From Pelobates cultripes (Eukaryota; Chordata; Amphibia; Anura; Pelobatidae), in assembly GCA_933207985.1 (NCBI GenBank), contig OW240917.1, positions 111,510,522-111,574,521 of the forward strand: a stretch of DNA of 64,000 bases, given 5' to 3'. Position numbers and translations under genes: made by a program. The notes beneath the pieces were generated by a model. That model was not told the DNA's origin, searched no databases, and saw nothing but the letters and a program-made list of their open reading frames with translations. Shown here one piece after another: positions 11,567-23,399 of this stretch (its first letter is position 1; every line of letters begins with the position of its first letter).

Positions 11567-11740
11567 GTCAGTGCTTCTTGGAATGCAGAATTGTTCACAC
11601 AATGCTACACAACTGTTTTATTGAAGGACATAAAGAAAACACAACACGTTTCTGGTGTTACACCTTTATCAATGGGCCTTTGCATTAATAAATGAGGAAT
11701 ACTCAAAATGTTTATATACATATTTTTTAAAACAGTGTAA
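11567..11740 (-). other. Possible Penelope-type terminal fragment
   Basis: On the minus strand, 11641-11680 reads CATTGATAAAGGTGTAACACC then AGAAACGTGTTG. This resembles the GATGA-stem-GAAAC core seen at Penelope-like element termini. The rest is AT-rich and non-coding. It lies between two LINE relics. Confidence 0.3.
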
Positions 11741-12643
11741 CATATCAATGATCAATCAGGCTTTCGTCCAAATCACTCAACTTCAACTGCCCTCTTAAAA
11801 GTTTGCAATGACATCCAAATTGGCATGGAACAAGGAGACTTAACTGGAGCTATTTTCCTTGATTTTGCCAAGGCCTTTGACACAGTGGACCATGGCATTC
11901 TTTTGCAAAAACTTAAAAACTCAGGCATTGGTGATCATCCGCTAACCAGATTTCAATCGTATTTTTCAGACCGATTGCAATATGTGGCCATTTCTTCCCT
12001 CCCTCTTCCAGTCATATGTGGTATTCCCCAAGGCTCCATATTTGGCCCCCTGTTATCCACGTTATTTATAAATGATCTGCCGAACGTCTGCTAATCCTCA
12101 ACTGTACACATGTATGCAGACAACACTGTAATCTTCGCTAGTAAACCCATGATACCGCAGCTTGATGCTGTGCTCCAAAACCAATTCACAGAGGTTGAAA
12201 ACTGGATAGCAGATAACAAACTCTTCTTGACAAAACTGTTACAATGATCTTTGAAACTGTACCTAAATTACGTAAACTACAAAATCAACAGTTGTGTATC
12301 AGAACAAATTCAAATAGCCCACTGACAGCAGTCTGCTCTTTTAAATATTTAGGTATGTTGCTAGACCCCAATCTATCTATTGGCTTTCACATTGAAAAAA
12401 ATCTCTTCAAAACTACCCATAACTAGGTGCTCTGTACAGAAACAAATCCTGCCTTGGCCCTACAGTAAGGAAACAGTGCAAAAAATGCTAATGCCGGTTA
12501 TTGATTATGGGGATGTAGTGTATGCACCTGCACCGTAAACCCACCTTATAAACTTAATAAGTTATATAATTCATTCTGGCGCTTTGTACTAGTATATAAT
12601 TACTTTACCCACCACTGTGACATGTTAAAAGAGCTAAATTGGG
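11741..12643 (+). pseudogene. LINE reverse transcriptase fragment (Jockey-superfamily, same family as 56521-58705)
   Basis: Plus-strand relic with RT blocks: a QSGFRPNHST-like stretch near 11756, then FLDFAKAFDTVDHGILL, ICGIPQGSIFGPLL, and at 12112-12123 YADN where the catalytic YADD is expected. The fragment then continues through KYLGMLLDPNLS to a HHCDMLKELNW-like segment ending at 12643, where it is cut by GC-rich DNA starting GGGGGCGGAGCC. Several stops and frameshifts interrupt it. It is close to the LINE at 56521-58705 at the DNA level. L2- or Rex1-like placement is inference. Confidence 0.75.
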
Positions 12644-13823
12644 GGCGGAGCCGAACTGGCTAACAGACTAGTCGCACACTACACGAGCTCCTGCAGTAAG
12701 GGGCCAAAAACTATGAATATCTTGAGTTCAAACGATGGCGGCTACCCACAACTAGGCTCCTTGAATAGAGGAAGCATCCATGGTCCTGCCGGTACTATTC
12801 ATGCCACTTAACTTGACTGGGACCCGCAGCAGCAACATGAGGCCTAGCGGAGGCACGGGGGACGGATGGCCGCCTTCCCGCCAGATGCCGACCGCACCAA
12901 GTGGGCAAAACTCACTCACCCACCCCCCCGTGGACCGATGGGGGATATCTTAGTCCCCGTCAGACGGACCCCTCCGGACTCCGCGCCAAGCGACAGGCGC
13001 AACGATCTTCCTAAACAAAGCGGAGGACGGGGCCCTCAAGATGGCAGCTCAACATAACATGCAAGGGTCAGACCAGTGATGGCAACAACATACCGCAGTA
13101 CAATCTAAAGACAGCACAAGAGACTCCATCACAATAATATTCGACTGCTTTTGTGCCAAGCTGAGGGCATGCAAGCAGCCTGAAGCACCATGCCGACAAA
13201 TGCCCACTGGGGTCGGAGCCAGAGGCAGACGGAAGACTGGGGATACTCACCAGGGCACCTTCACGACCCACGCTCCAAGATTCCAAGTCCAGGGCCCTCC
13301 TGGGCAGAGAGCACCTGTGCAGGCCACACTGGTGGAGAGCTGGTGCAGGCCACACTGGTAGAGAGTAGCACGACGACGTAAGCGACTGACTACAACTCCC
13401 CAACCCACCCCGCAAGGGGCGACCCTGGGCCACGCAGGCTCCCAGGCTCGTGGCCTCCATGCACCAGCTCTCCCCACAGAACCCAGGCGTGAGACCCAAA
13501 CCCGGCAGGCACTCGATACCTAGCAGCCGATGGACATGCCAAAAAGGTACAACAACCTGGGCCTCAAAATGGTGGCAGACCAAGCACAGAGCACCTCCCC
13601 AGCACAAGATGCCAAACAACCACGTGAAACACCGCCAAGGACATAAAGCGCAACTGAAGAGCACGACCATACAAGCTCACCCAGCAACCCCGGGGTTCAG
13701 AGGTCTGCTAAGCCCTGCTTCACTCCAGCCTCGAACACTGCATGGAAGCACACCTCCACCATCAACGCACAGGCATGGAGACCCACACGGCCCTGCCTCG
13801 TCACAGAAAAGTAGGGTACCACT
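12644..13823. other. GC-rich insert, possibly the 5' end of an L1/Tx1-type LINE
   Basis: Begins abruptly inside the upstream LINE with GGGGGCGGAGCCGAACTGGC. This resembles the GGGGGGCGTGGTTCCGG start of the complete L1/Tx1 element at 41004 and likewise has ATGGCGGC/ATGGCCGCC stretches. No ORF1 or ORF2 motif was found; open frames on both strands are unconvincing. A short tandem duplication (GTGCAGGCCACACTGGT, twice, 13317-13365) lies inside. Assignment is uncertain. Confidence 0.35.
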
Positions 13824-14004
13824 GACAGGCATCGGCCAAAACACCATGAAACCTGTACCGGGGGGGCATTGTTATACTTGTGGATATCACCGCATACAAA
13901 TGTGTTTTATTGCAGTAAAAGCTTGCAGCATTATGACGATCCATGCAGAACTTGGAAAATAACAAAATGTTTTATTTTCTCACTGTTTTTAGATTTTATT
14001 CATA
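13824..14004 (+). repeat. Fragment of the 2-kb TTAA element
   Basis: Resembles 15494-15670 of the adjacent complete element: ACACCATRAAACCTGTAC, a GGGGG block, then TGTGTTTTATTGCAGTAAAAGC, ATTATGAC and TTATTTTCTC. It is a partial copy immediately in front of copy 1. Confidence 0.65.
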
Positions 14005-14347
14005 TTAACCCCTTCAGACCGGAGGATGTACTATTACGCCCTATTTTAGGTGGCTCTAAATGCCGCCGGGCGTAATAGTACCCCCTCCGGTCTTTCTTTA
14101 CTTGCCCGGTCACCAGCGGTCCGACGCCGGCGATCGCGGTTGGGGGGACTCCCAGGGAGCCCCCTGTGGCAGACCTCACAATCACATGGCAGGGTTAGCT
14201 GCCTGCTGCATTGCCAGCAGGGGGACTGCCTGTAATGACAGGTAGTCCCCCTGCTGGCTGGAAATAAAATAAATAAATGTTAAAATAAGTGTAAAAAAAA
14301 ATAAATATATACTTAGATCATATATATATATTATATATATGATCTAA

Positions 14348-14392
<45 letters not shown>

Positions 14393-14777
14393 CACATACA
14401 CACACATATACTGTCTAGGTGTATTTTACTATTAATATATATATATAATTATATATATATATATATTAATATCAAATTACACGTAGACTGATACTGATTA
14501 AATATATATATAATTATTGTTATATATATATTTATATCTAATATAAAAAAATTAAATATGTAAATACGTAAAAAAATAAAATTGAAAAAATAATTAAAAA
14601 ATATGTAGATGTGTGTTATTTGATGTATATATTTATATCAAAATACACGTAGAACGAAATAATATATATATATCTATATTCATAAATATATACTTATATA
14701 TCACTATATATATATACCTATGTATAAATAAAAATATTTAAAAAAAATTATATATATATACATATATATACACATAC

Positions 14778-14813
<36 letters not shown>

Positions 14814-16059
14814 GTTAATTCTACATATATATTTATGTAACATTTTTACATAATTAGGTATCTTAATTAATTACAATTAGCGGGACCTGCCTGACAACCC
14901 ATGCCGAAAGTAAAGGGAATTTAATTTGCTAGCACTAAATTTAACCCTATAACGTTCCAAGACACCATAAAACCTGTACATGGGGGGTACTGTTCTACTC
15001 GGGAGACTTTGCTGAACACAAATATTAGTGTTTCAAAACAGTAAAATGTATTACAACGATGATATTGCCAGTAAAAATGAAGTTTTTTGCATTTTTTCGC
15101 CAGATTGGTTACGTTGCCTTTGAGACCATATGGTAGCCCAAGAATGAAAATTACCCCTATGATGGCATACCATTTGCAATAGTAGACAACCCAAGGTATT
15201 GCAAACGGGGTATGTCCAGTCTTTTTTAGTAGCCACTTAGTCACAAACACTGGCCAAAATTGGCGTTTTTGCATTTTTCACACACAAACAAATACTAACG
15301 CTAACTTTGGCCAGTGTTTGTGACCAAATGGCTACTAAAAAAGACTGGACATACCCCATTTGCAATACCTTGGGTTGTCTACTATTGCAAATAGTATGCC
15401 ATTATGGGTGTAAATTATACTATAAAGTCCCAAAGGCAACGTAACCAATCTGGCAAATTTCAAATGTAACGTGCTATATTTGACCCTGTAAATTCCCAAA
15501 ACACCATAAAACCTGTACATAGGGGGTACTGTTTTATACATGAGACTTTGCTGAATACAAATATGTGTATTTTATTGCAGTAAAAGCAAACAGTATTATG
15601 ACATTGACAGTTAAAATGTCATGTAGAACTAAAAAAATTAAACAAATCTTATTTTCTCCCATTTTTTCATATTAAATTATGTTTCATAGCTAAATATTTG
15701 ATAATAAATGAAAGCCCTGTTTCCCCTGAATAAAATGATATATAATAAGGGTGGGTGCATTTAATATGAAAGAGGTGAATTACGGTTGGACAGACATGTA
15801 GCGCAAATGCCAGGTTTTGTTTACATTTTGTTTCGTTCACAATGTGTACATTTGGCTCAGTCCTTAAGGGGTTAAACGGTTTCATCTATAAATATTTGAT
15901 GTGAAATGAAAGCCCTGTTTCTCCTGCACAAATTATATATAATAAGTGGGGGCTACCTAAAATGAAAAAGGACTATTATGGTTGAACAAACATATAACTC
16001 AAATTCTAGGTTTTGTTGTGGTCAGAACTTGAACAATTCCTCTGTCCTTAAGGGGTTAA
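14005..16059. mobile_element. TTAA-flanked 2-kb non-autonomous element, copy 1 (piggyBac-like ends)
   Basis: Begins TTAACCCCTTCAGACCGG and ends GTCCTTAAGGGGTTAA. The inverted ends are about 10 bp (TTAACCCCTT) with TTAA at both sides. It contains a GC-rich head with a GCCAGCAGGGGGACTG / CAGTCCCCCTGCTGGC-like hairpin (14211-14257), long AT arrays, and a long inverted repeat with arms about 15098-15266 and 15294-15464. The tail module is duplicated: an extra AAGGGGTTAA end occurs at about 15867-15876. No transposase is seen. TTAA target and CCC...GGG ends point to piggyBac-like mobilisation; this is inference. A second copy is at 40392-50101. Confidence 0.7.
14308..14396. repeat. (TA)n array with a perfect palindrome
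   Basis: A TATACTTAGATCATATATA half at 14308-14331 is mirrored by its complement up to about 14352, followed by (TA)n to about 14386. It lies inside the 2-kb TTAA element. Further TA arrays are at 14430-14530 and 14740-14815. Confidence 0.8.
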
Positions 16060-16143
16060 TCTTAACTTTACCCAACATATGCAGTACAGGTTCTATGGTC
16101 TGTGTCAGTAATTAGTGTGTATCTTCCATACTACAGAAGTGTG

Positions 16144-17129
16144 TGTAACGGAGCTCCTTGTACTCCGACTGAGTACCCTCCGTTGACGGATGCTCCTAGC
16201 GCTTCCTGAGAACTCCAAGCGCTGCAGCAGACACCACAACCACCACAGACTCCGCAACCGCCGTATCTTGACTGGAGTCTCGCCGTCTTCCTTCCACCCT
16301 GGATCAGCTTCTGTCCTCCAGGATGTGTGGGAAAGAACTCTTCCTTCCACCCTGTATGAACCTCCAGCATCCAGGACTGTGTGGTGAAGACCCCTCCTCC
16401 AAGGAGAGCGTGTTAGGAACAAGCTCTTAAAAGAGCTAAGTGACTCAAGCTCAGGAGAGCATGCAGAGCATAGCAATCCCCAGTGTGATTATAACAGCTC
16501 CCTCCAATAACAAGACAAGGCTACGTTTAGAGGGATCACAAAGAACTGTCAAAACCTTTATTCCCTTGGGACCAGCCAATACAGTCACCACAATAACATT
16601 GTTGTGAAACCTCAATAAAATCACAAACAGTCAAACCATATCAAGAAACACACAGTGACTTATCACAACACAATGGCACATTTTTAAAGGGGTGGGGGGA
16701 GACAATATTTAACAGTAAATATCTCACCTGCCTGCAGAATTAGCAATATGCAAATCTACCCGAATATGCAAATGAACCAGTCTTGCAATTCAGGTAGTGC
16801 ATATTGCTGTTGCTACCAACAGAGGGCACTAGACCAGCTCCATAGCCAAACCCACCTAGTTGGTAGCAAACCTCAGCAGTACAGGAGAGAAGGCAATACA
16901 TTTCACAGTACACACACACACTATAAACAATTACATTACACACACCCTGCACCTATAATGGGTACAGGGTGACTAAAACATAATATAAATAAAGCAGCCT
17001 ACATAAATAGTCTGTCTGCAGGTAGAATAGGGGCTTTAAAGGCAAATACATCAAAGAGTCATAGTCACAGGGGAGGAGGCTGGCAAGCAGGCCTCTCCAG
17101 TACCAAGTGGCGAAGGGCACTTCGTCACA
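16144..17129 (-). mobile_element. Solo LTR with 5-bp target duplication
   Basis: Read on the minus strand it starts TGTGACGAAGTGCCC at 17129 and ends CGTTACA at 16144, giving the canonical TG...CA. GTGTG is repeated exactly on both sides (16139-16143 and 17130-17134). Duplications of 5 bp and TG/CA ends are normal for Gypsy-like and retroviral-type integrases. An AATAAAG polyadenylation-type signal lies in the second half on the minus strand (near 16557-16563). No internal coding region remains, so it is a product of LTR-LTR recombination. A relative is at 3978-4320. Confidence 0.85.
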
Positions 17130-17574
17130 GTGTGCTTTTTCATTTGTCTTAAAACGGACTTAGATAATCATTAGTGATCTCCATTTAACTCAATGTAAAA
17201 GCGTGGATATATATTGGAAATTAATCCTTTTGTGTTCCTTCTTAATAAGAATTTAGAAACAATGTAGAAACAGTGCATTCATTCCTTTTAAAATGTATAA
17301 CCAGTATTCCACAGGTCACTTGACAGCAGCTGTCAGTCTTAAAGGACTAATTAAGTGGAAGGTTTCTATTTTATTTAAATGCAGAAAGATTTTGTAGGCC
17401 TTACATTCTATGATTAAGTCCATTTACTGGACAAAAACATCACTGTCAATGACCGCTGTGAAATATAATGACGATTTAATAAAGAAGGCATATTAATTTA
17501 TACCTGGGTCCAGCTCAGTGTGTATTCTTTTTAAAATACAAAGTAACTGCAGAAACCACTACATCATTATTTAT
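17130..17574. other. No recognised feature
   Basis: AT-rich sequence without convincing frames or terminal repeats. Confidence 0.4.
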
Positions 17575-17960
17575 AAATCACCAATATATTATGCAGCGCT
17601 GTACAATGGGTGGACTAACGGACAAGAATTTGTAACCAGATGAGTTGGACTCAAAAGAACAGGGGCGGTTGAGAGTCCTGCTAAAAAAAACCCCTTACAT
17701 TCTAGAGGGAGTGTGCAAAGTGACACAAAAGGTAAGGGTGGGATAGAAAAGTAGGTTAATTGCTTAGTTTTTTGGGTTGTTTTTTTTTTGTTTTGATTGT
17801 TGCAGGAGAGGAAGCAAGGTACAGGGAGGGAAAGCTAGTTTGATATGTTTTCCTGAAGAAGTTTAAGTCTAACAGAGCAGGGAGGGGAGTTCCACCAGCA
17901 CGGTGCAGCCCTAGAGATGTCTTGAAAGTGAGCGAGAGAGGTGAGAGTACGAATCTCTCC
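17575..17960 (-). mobile_element. 3' fragment of an L2-type LINE
   Basis: On the minus strand this resembles the 3' part of the LINE at 7936-11493. GCAGCGCTGTACAAT at 17594-17608 corresponds to the conserved 3'-UTR block, and TTTTCCTGAAGAAGTTTAAG at 17848-17867 matches the ORF end that reads FRKA in the better copy. It is short and diverged. Confidence 0.55.
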
Positions 17961-18479
17961 TTCTATAGTTTTATATCCTCATCTATTTTGGAAAAACTCT
18001 CCTCCCTTCTGGAGACTATGTACCATATCAAGCTGAATGTATTTAAAATACGTACAATTGGTGGATCAATATGTAAGCATATATCTCGTAACGGAAGTAA
18101 ATGAGAATTTAAGAGTCAGCAAAAAGAAAAACAAAAAAGAAAATAGTGCAAATACATCTGTATAAACAGCAAGATATATAGTGGTGTAATTTTCACACTC
18201 GCAAAATCTGAGCCTATGTATACACTTAGCTCTACTAGGTAAACATGGCAGGATAATTATTTGTTCCTCTTCTAGCTGATGATGCTCAACTGTATAGACT
18301 GCAACGATCCCATATACATTCAGAGGCACAGTGAGCCCATCTATAGATTGCTGATCCAGGAGTCTTGGAACATAGGTGTGGTAAATCCTTTTAATGGCAA
18401 AAATATTAAAAACACTAAACAAATAAAACAATATACAAATACAGGAAGATGAGACAGCCCATAGAGTGTCTAGCAAGAT
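17961..18479. other. No recognised feature
   Basis: AT-rich. A minus-strand open frame (18066-18476, 136 codons) is rich in Phe, Leu and Tyr and matches no family I know; it is probably chance. Confidence 0.3.
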
Positions 18480-18769
18480 GATAAACTAAATTGCGTTTCG
18501 CTCCTTAAAGAGGCTTCTCCTGGGAAAATAGATGCAGTCTGCTATAGCCCTCTTTTTAAATGCCCACCTTTGACACACTTCAGTTTTCTTCTACTTATTT
18601 TCTGGAATGCTACCTGGGTTACACATACTCCGGTATGGAGGAGGGTCAGGTGGCCTAACGTGTTTACATCCATTGTGTAAAAGAAACCTGGCACTTTGTA
18701 AAACTGCTTAATTCTAGGAAATAAAAAAGTATATTTTAACCATACATATTTAACATCCCTACAGTTTTG

Positions 18770-18770
<1 letters not shown>

Positions 18771-18818
<48 letters not shown>

Positions 18819-18832
18819 TTTGACTTTAACTA
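18771..18832. repeat. (TA)n microsatellite
   Basis: An uninterrupted run of TA dinucleotides of about 50 bp inside the non-coding 3' part of the Penelope-like relic. Confidence 0.9.
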
Positions 18833-20379
18833 TAAGTTTTTTAAAAGATTTAAGGGGGTAACGAATTCTTCTGTGGTCAGTGGTCTCTTCAAGAGGCAAT
18901 GTAATCCTGAGTAAGCCTATGTTGAACATTGTGTGACCAATATATGCCTGGGTTGAGGTTTATTTGATTTCTACCTTAGCTGATCAACGTCTTGTCAATG
19001 TTGGAAAGCAAACTATAGAGTAATAACCCCAATGTTTTGGAAAAATTGCCTTTTTTAATGGAGGGTGTGACACCCCAAAAATACATAGCATATGAATACC
19101 ATCGTGAATTGAAACATTAATCATCAAAGATACCAGAAATGTGCTTAGGTATTCACTAGGTAATACGATCCACCCATCAACAGGACACTGAGTGTGTGGG
19201 GATAGTGAATCACACTGATTGTAATACATATAAGAAACTCCAGGGATATAAAATCTCCCAGATAGTGTAAAGATAATTACCAGAAAACCTCCAAATTTAA
19301 ATGACTGCAAAATGCGTACCAGATTACATGGCAAGTGCACAGGTCACATGAACTGTAACAAAAACACCTACATAAAGTACATCCATAATATAGACACAAC
19401 AGTAGGGGCATGTAAAAGTTTCTGGGCACTATTAAATGTTGGGATGTGGGACCCTACAAAATCCAGCTGATCACATGATCAAAATGTATAATGTAAAAAC
19501 ACCAGGTCAATAAAAAAAACAAGAGTGGACCTCCCCCACCCCTACAAAGATACACCACGTAATCCACAGTCCACAGGCATGGACCAAAATACAGAAAAAA
19601 GGAAATAATTATAAACAGATATAAAGTGTCCCCTAGTTGCCATTGGTCAAAAAGACCTAAAAAAGGGAGAAGGAAGAATAGCCTGAACAGTGCTCATTCA
19701 GGTACAATATTAACATTTAAACATAAAAAAAATGAAAAATAAGAACTGATACAACAAAAATACTGAGTAATAAGTGAAAAAAATAAGCAAATGATGGATT
19801 AAAAAACATATTTAAGAAAAATAGCTGTGAAAATAAGGATAATAAAGAAAATAACCAAACACAAAAGAATAACACAAAAGGTATAAAAAGTATAGAATAT
19901 TATTTGTAAATATTTAATAAATGGCAGGGGACATCAGATGGAAATAAATGTGGGGCATCCACTCCTAACACACAATGCTCATTATATTACAAAAGAAACA
20001 ATGCATGATATACATAAATATAAAAAAAAGGAAAATCCATCAATAAGTTATGCGTACTATGATCCATAATACATATAATAAGACAAAATTATAGTCCACA
20101 AATGGGGACCGAAGATATCAATCGGCAAAATGTCTACTAATCAAGTTGCAGAGATGCAGAACTCTATAAAAGAGCTTTTATAAATGTATTCAGGGCCTTG
20201 TAGATTCAGTCCACTAGTGCATCTCCATGTGTCAGGTAAGTATAACACAAACCCTATAAAGACGTACAAGAAGTGAAGATTAAAACCAAGAAACACAATT
20301 CTATATTTAGAATGTACACAAACAGAGGAAAACCATAATCTAATGGTCCCAAAAGTCACATGTTCATTCATACTATTTG

Positions 20380-20630
20380 GAAATAAGGTATCCAATTGGT
20401 AAGTCCAACATAACTCGCACTGCATCAAATATCAAACCTTTAAAATGGTTTGGAACCTCAGTTGAGCAACTGTATGAACTTTATCCAGGAAATGCCTGGC
20501 CAGTGGATACTGACAATTTCTTGTATGGATTGTACCCTTGTGTTCTCCACACAAACAATAAGTGGGCACATAGTTTGTCCCACACACCCAAGACCACATG
20601 GATCCTTCAGTAAATAAACCATGTGATCAG
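20380..20630 (-). pseudogene. GIY-YIG endonuclease relic of the Penelope-like element
   Basis: The minus strand from 20627 reads MVYLLKDPCGLGCVGQT. This lines up with the usual VVYLIKCPCGLxYVGKT of Penelope GIY-YIG domains (the two half-motifs are VYL and CVG here). It is followed after frameshifts by a segment near 20390 reading YQLDTLFPNSMNE, matching the domain's C-terminal end. In the family this domain nicks DNA for integration. The YIG tyrosine is Cys, and frames are broken. Confidence 0.65.
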
Positions 20631-21309
20631 ATTGGCAATTTAGGAATTTAATTATCTCAAATTGTTAACCTTTTTTTGGATTGCATCAAGTGATATCCAG
20701 GTGTAACATATAACAGCTGGCACAGTGGCCAAATCGGTGCATCCATTTCAAAGGTGTAAACCAATTTCTCTTTTCTACAATGATACCCTTTCATTGTCAC
20801 CCGACTCTTCACAATTCTCGATCTTCTTTAAGCCATAAGAGGTTTCTCTTTGAATATGTCCATGAGATTTAGGTCACCCTGTAAGCCAGTACTTAAAGAT
20901 ATGTCTTATTTGGCATATATGCTGTGAATATGTAGTAACAAAAGGAATCCTGCTGACTTCACATTTCCTCCTATGAGGCCTCAGTAGATCATAACTCTTT
21001 AATCTACAAACCCCATCAAGTGTATGATCCAAATTTTAGATAAAGAATTTTCCACCATCTTACTGGCTTGAATTTCAAAGGTATTGTCAGAAGGGACAAT
21101 TTGCCTCACTCCCTGCAGTTGACTGCAAGTGAGGCTTCAAATAAGATTAGGAGAATGGAAAAAATCAGCATTCAAGAATTCAAACTTATCAGTATTTTTT
21201 TTGGTAGAAGTGAAACTTAAATGATCTTGCGCTAATCCTCACCTGAGTATTCAAAAAGTGCAACAAATCAGGACTTAAATCCGATGTGAACTTGATACTG
21301 GCTCAACTC

Positions 21310-22260
21310 ATTCCTAAATTGTAGTAGAGTCTGTCCATACTACTTCCAAAGAAAGAAAAAACATTAATATATCGGATTTAAAGTTAAACATGAGAGAATA
21401 AGTGATGTCCATAAACATAGTCTCGAATTCCGCCACACATAAATTTGCGAGGGAAGGTGCCAGATTTGCACCCAGGACTTCCAAATAGTATTGCCCTTCA
21501 AACAAGACTTAGTTCTGCAGAACAACCTCTAATAAAGAATTTAAAAATTCCACCTGCTAAGATCCAGATTAAGGAAACCTAGAGATCTCATTGTAGTTGG
21601 GGTATTCCCAAGACAAGGGATGGAGGTGTACATGCTACCAACATTCTTCCATGACTCCATCCAAGTTGCCCACAAACTAATTCAATTTGTTAAAAATTTT
21701 TTTATTGAGAATGAAATATCTCTTAAATAGTCATCTATATAGATAGAGCTTTAAGTACCAAACCAATCCCAAAGACAATGGGTCTCTCATTGGGACTATG
21801 CAATGCTTTTTGGATCTTTTGCAACAGCTATAGGAATGGAATGGTGAGATATTCTCTGTTCAAATACTGAAAGGTTTTCTGGTCAATGAGGTCCATACTC
21901 CATACTCAATGCTCTAGCACTAATAGTATGTATTTCATTTTGTAATGACATGGTAGGATTCTTATCCTTGTCCAGATACATGTAGTGTTCAATATTTATA
22001 TCCTCCGCAAGATATTTATCTGTGTCTATCACCACTATGGTGCCACCCATGTCAGCAGCTCTAATTGTTATGTACTCATCATTATTTTAAGATTTCTGAG
22101 CCTTTCACTTATCAAGCAAAATATTGCATCTTATTTTGTGTCCAGTTTGTTTTCTTCACACCAATTTGTCATAATTTCACAAGGGTCTTTGGTAGGTAGG
22201 TATGTAGGTGATGTAAACATACTTTTATTCCTCTACTTTGATTTCTTTATCTAAACTTGC
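21310..22260 (-). pseudogene. Penelope-like reverse transcriptase relic
   Basis: Minus-strand blocks in order: RAADMGGTIVVIDTDKYL (near 22060), a GSMYTSIP block (near 21630; usual form DVxSLYTSIP), and the frame 21314-21505 with YYLEVLGANLAPSLANLCV, matching the Penelope Y-L-Q-x-x-G-x-A-M-G-x-x-F-A-P-S-x-A-N-L motif. The catalytic Y-I-D-D position appears as FKSD, lacking one aspartate. Several stops interrupt the frame, so it is inactive. Confidence 0.7.
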
Positions 22261-22559
22261 ACAATCAATACCTTCTGGAGAATTGCCTGCTAAAAAGCCT
22301 TGAGTAGTTAGGTCTGGAAAATATTAAGCTCAATATCTGGTTGTAAGTTATTTCCTCAGTAAGTGCGGACAAAACCCAGAACCATATTAAAAAGTCTGGT
22401 TTCACTTATGGATAGTGATCTTTGTGAGATATTTACCACAAGCCACGATATTGCTTCATTTCCCTCTCAGGCAGTGGTGTATTTTGGATCTGTGCTGCCC
22501 TAGGGATGACTGAACTCTGGCACCCCCTAATTTAAATTTGCCCCACTCCACTTCCTGTC

Positions 22560-22830
22560 AAGGCCACACCTCTTCCTGTTAAAGACTAACACACACTGAC
22601 AGACACACACACTCACTGATTTGATGCAATCTGACAGACACACACACAATCACTGACTCACTCACAGACACACACACAAGCACTGACGGACACGCACACA
22701 CTCACTGACATACACACACAAGCACTGACGGACACTCACTCACTCACTGACAGACACACACCCACCCACTCACAGACACATACACACTGACATGCATAAA
22801 CAATCACTCAGACACACACTCACAGATTTA
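22560..22830. repeat. CA-rich minisatellite
   Basis: Irregular tandem units combining ACACACACA with CTCACTGACAGA and GCACTGACGGAC. It lies inside the hAT relic near its left end. Confidence 0.8.
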
Positions 22831-23399
22831 GAACTCTAAACCTGATAGCAAGAGTCACACGGTCTTTAATTACAGCTCTTAGGAAATTCAATCAGAGGGT
22901 TTGGAGGGTTAACAGAGGGGAAGGAGAGGCATTGAATAACACCTAGGACTTGGGGAGCTCCTTGTATTCGCAGAAAGCGCTGTGTTTTGAGGTCACAGGA
23001 AAACTGTAACCAGCACTCTGGAACTCTGCGCCGAATCGGAGGCTAGCTGCATCTGGCTGTTCTTTTGATTTCCATATAATTTTTGCTAGCCATTTCTAAT
23101 CTTGGCACTTTATGGACAGAATGGGCACTCCAGAGAGACCTTCTGGAGATGCATGGCATGTGGGGGTGCTTCACTATGTTATATGTATTTTCAGGGTTTT
23201 TGTGTGTTCTGCTTTCTGTCTCCGCAAGATAATTAGTTTAACTGAGAGCCGACTCAATTATCTCCCAGACACAGAGGCGCCTAGGCGAGCTTGTACTACA
23301 TTGCATGGAGACCCCATGCTGGTGGTCTGTGTATAAATTTGGTGTGCCTTGACCTAGTAAAATTGTTCTTCACCCTTCACTAAGTCTTGACTAGTGTTT

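Larger units (their letters stand above)
18480..22470 (-). mobile_element. Penelope-like retroelement, decayed
   Basis: Read on the minus strand, the order from high to low coordinate is: an N-terminal region with a VVNISQRSLSISE-like block (about 22430-22330), RT motifs (22100-21310), a linker, then a GIY-YIG endonuclease relic (20630-20390). This RT-then-GIY-YIG order is diagnostic of Penelope-like elements. Near the 3' side, 18491-18532 holds an AGCCTC..GAGCGAAACGC motif like Penelope terminal repeats. The span 18540-20140 is non-coding. Many stops and frameshifts are present. It is cut at 22471/22472 by a hAT relic. Confidence 0.7.

Noticed and set aside
13068..13962. Frames of 170-200 codons on both strands
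   Set aside because: Both strands are open over the same GC-rich stretch with no domain motif; treated as non-coding part of an unassigned insert.
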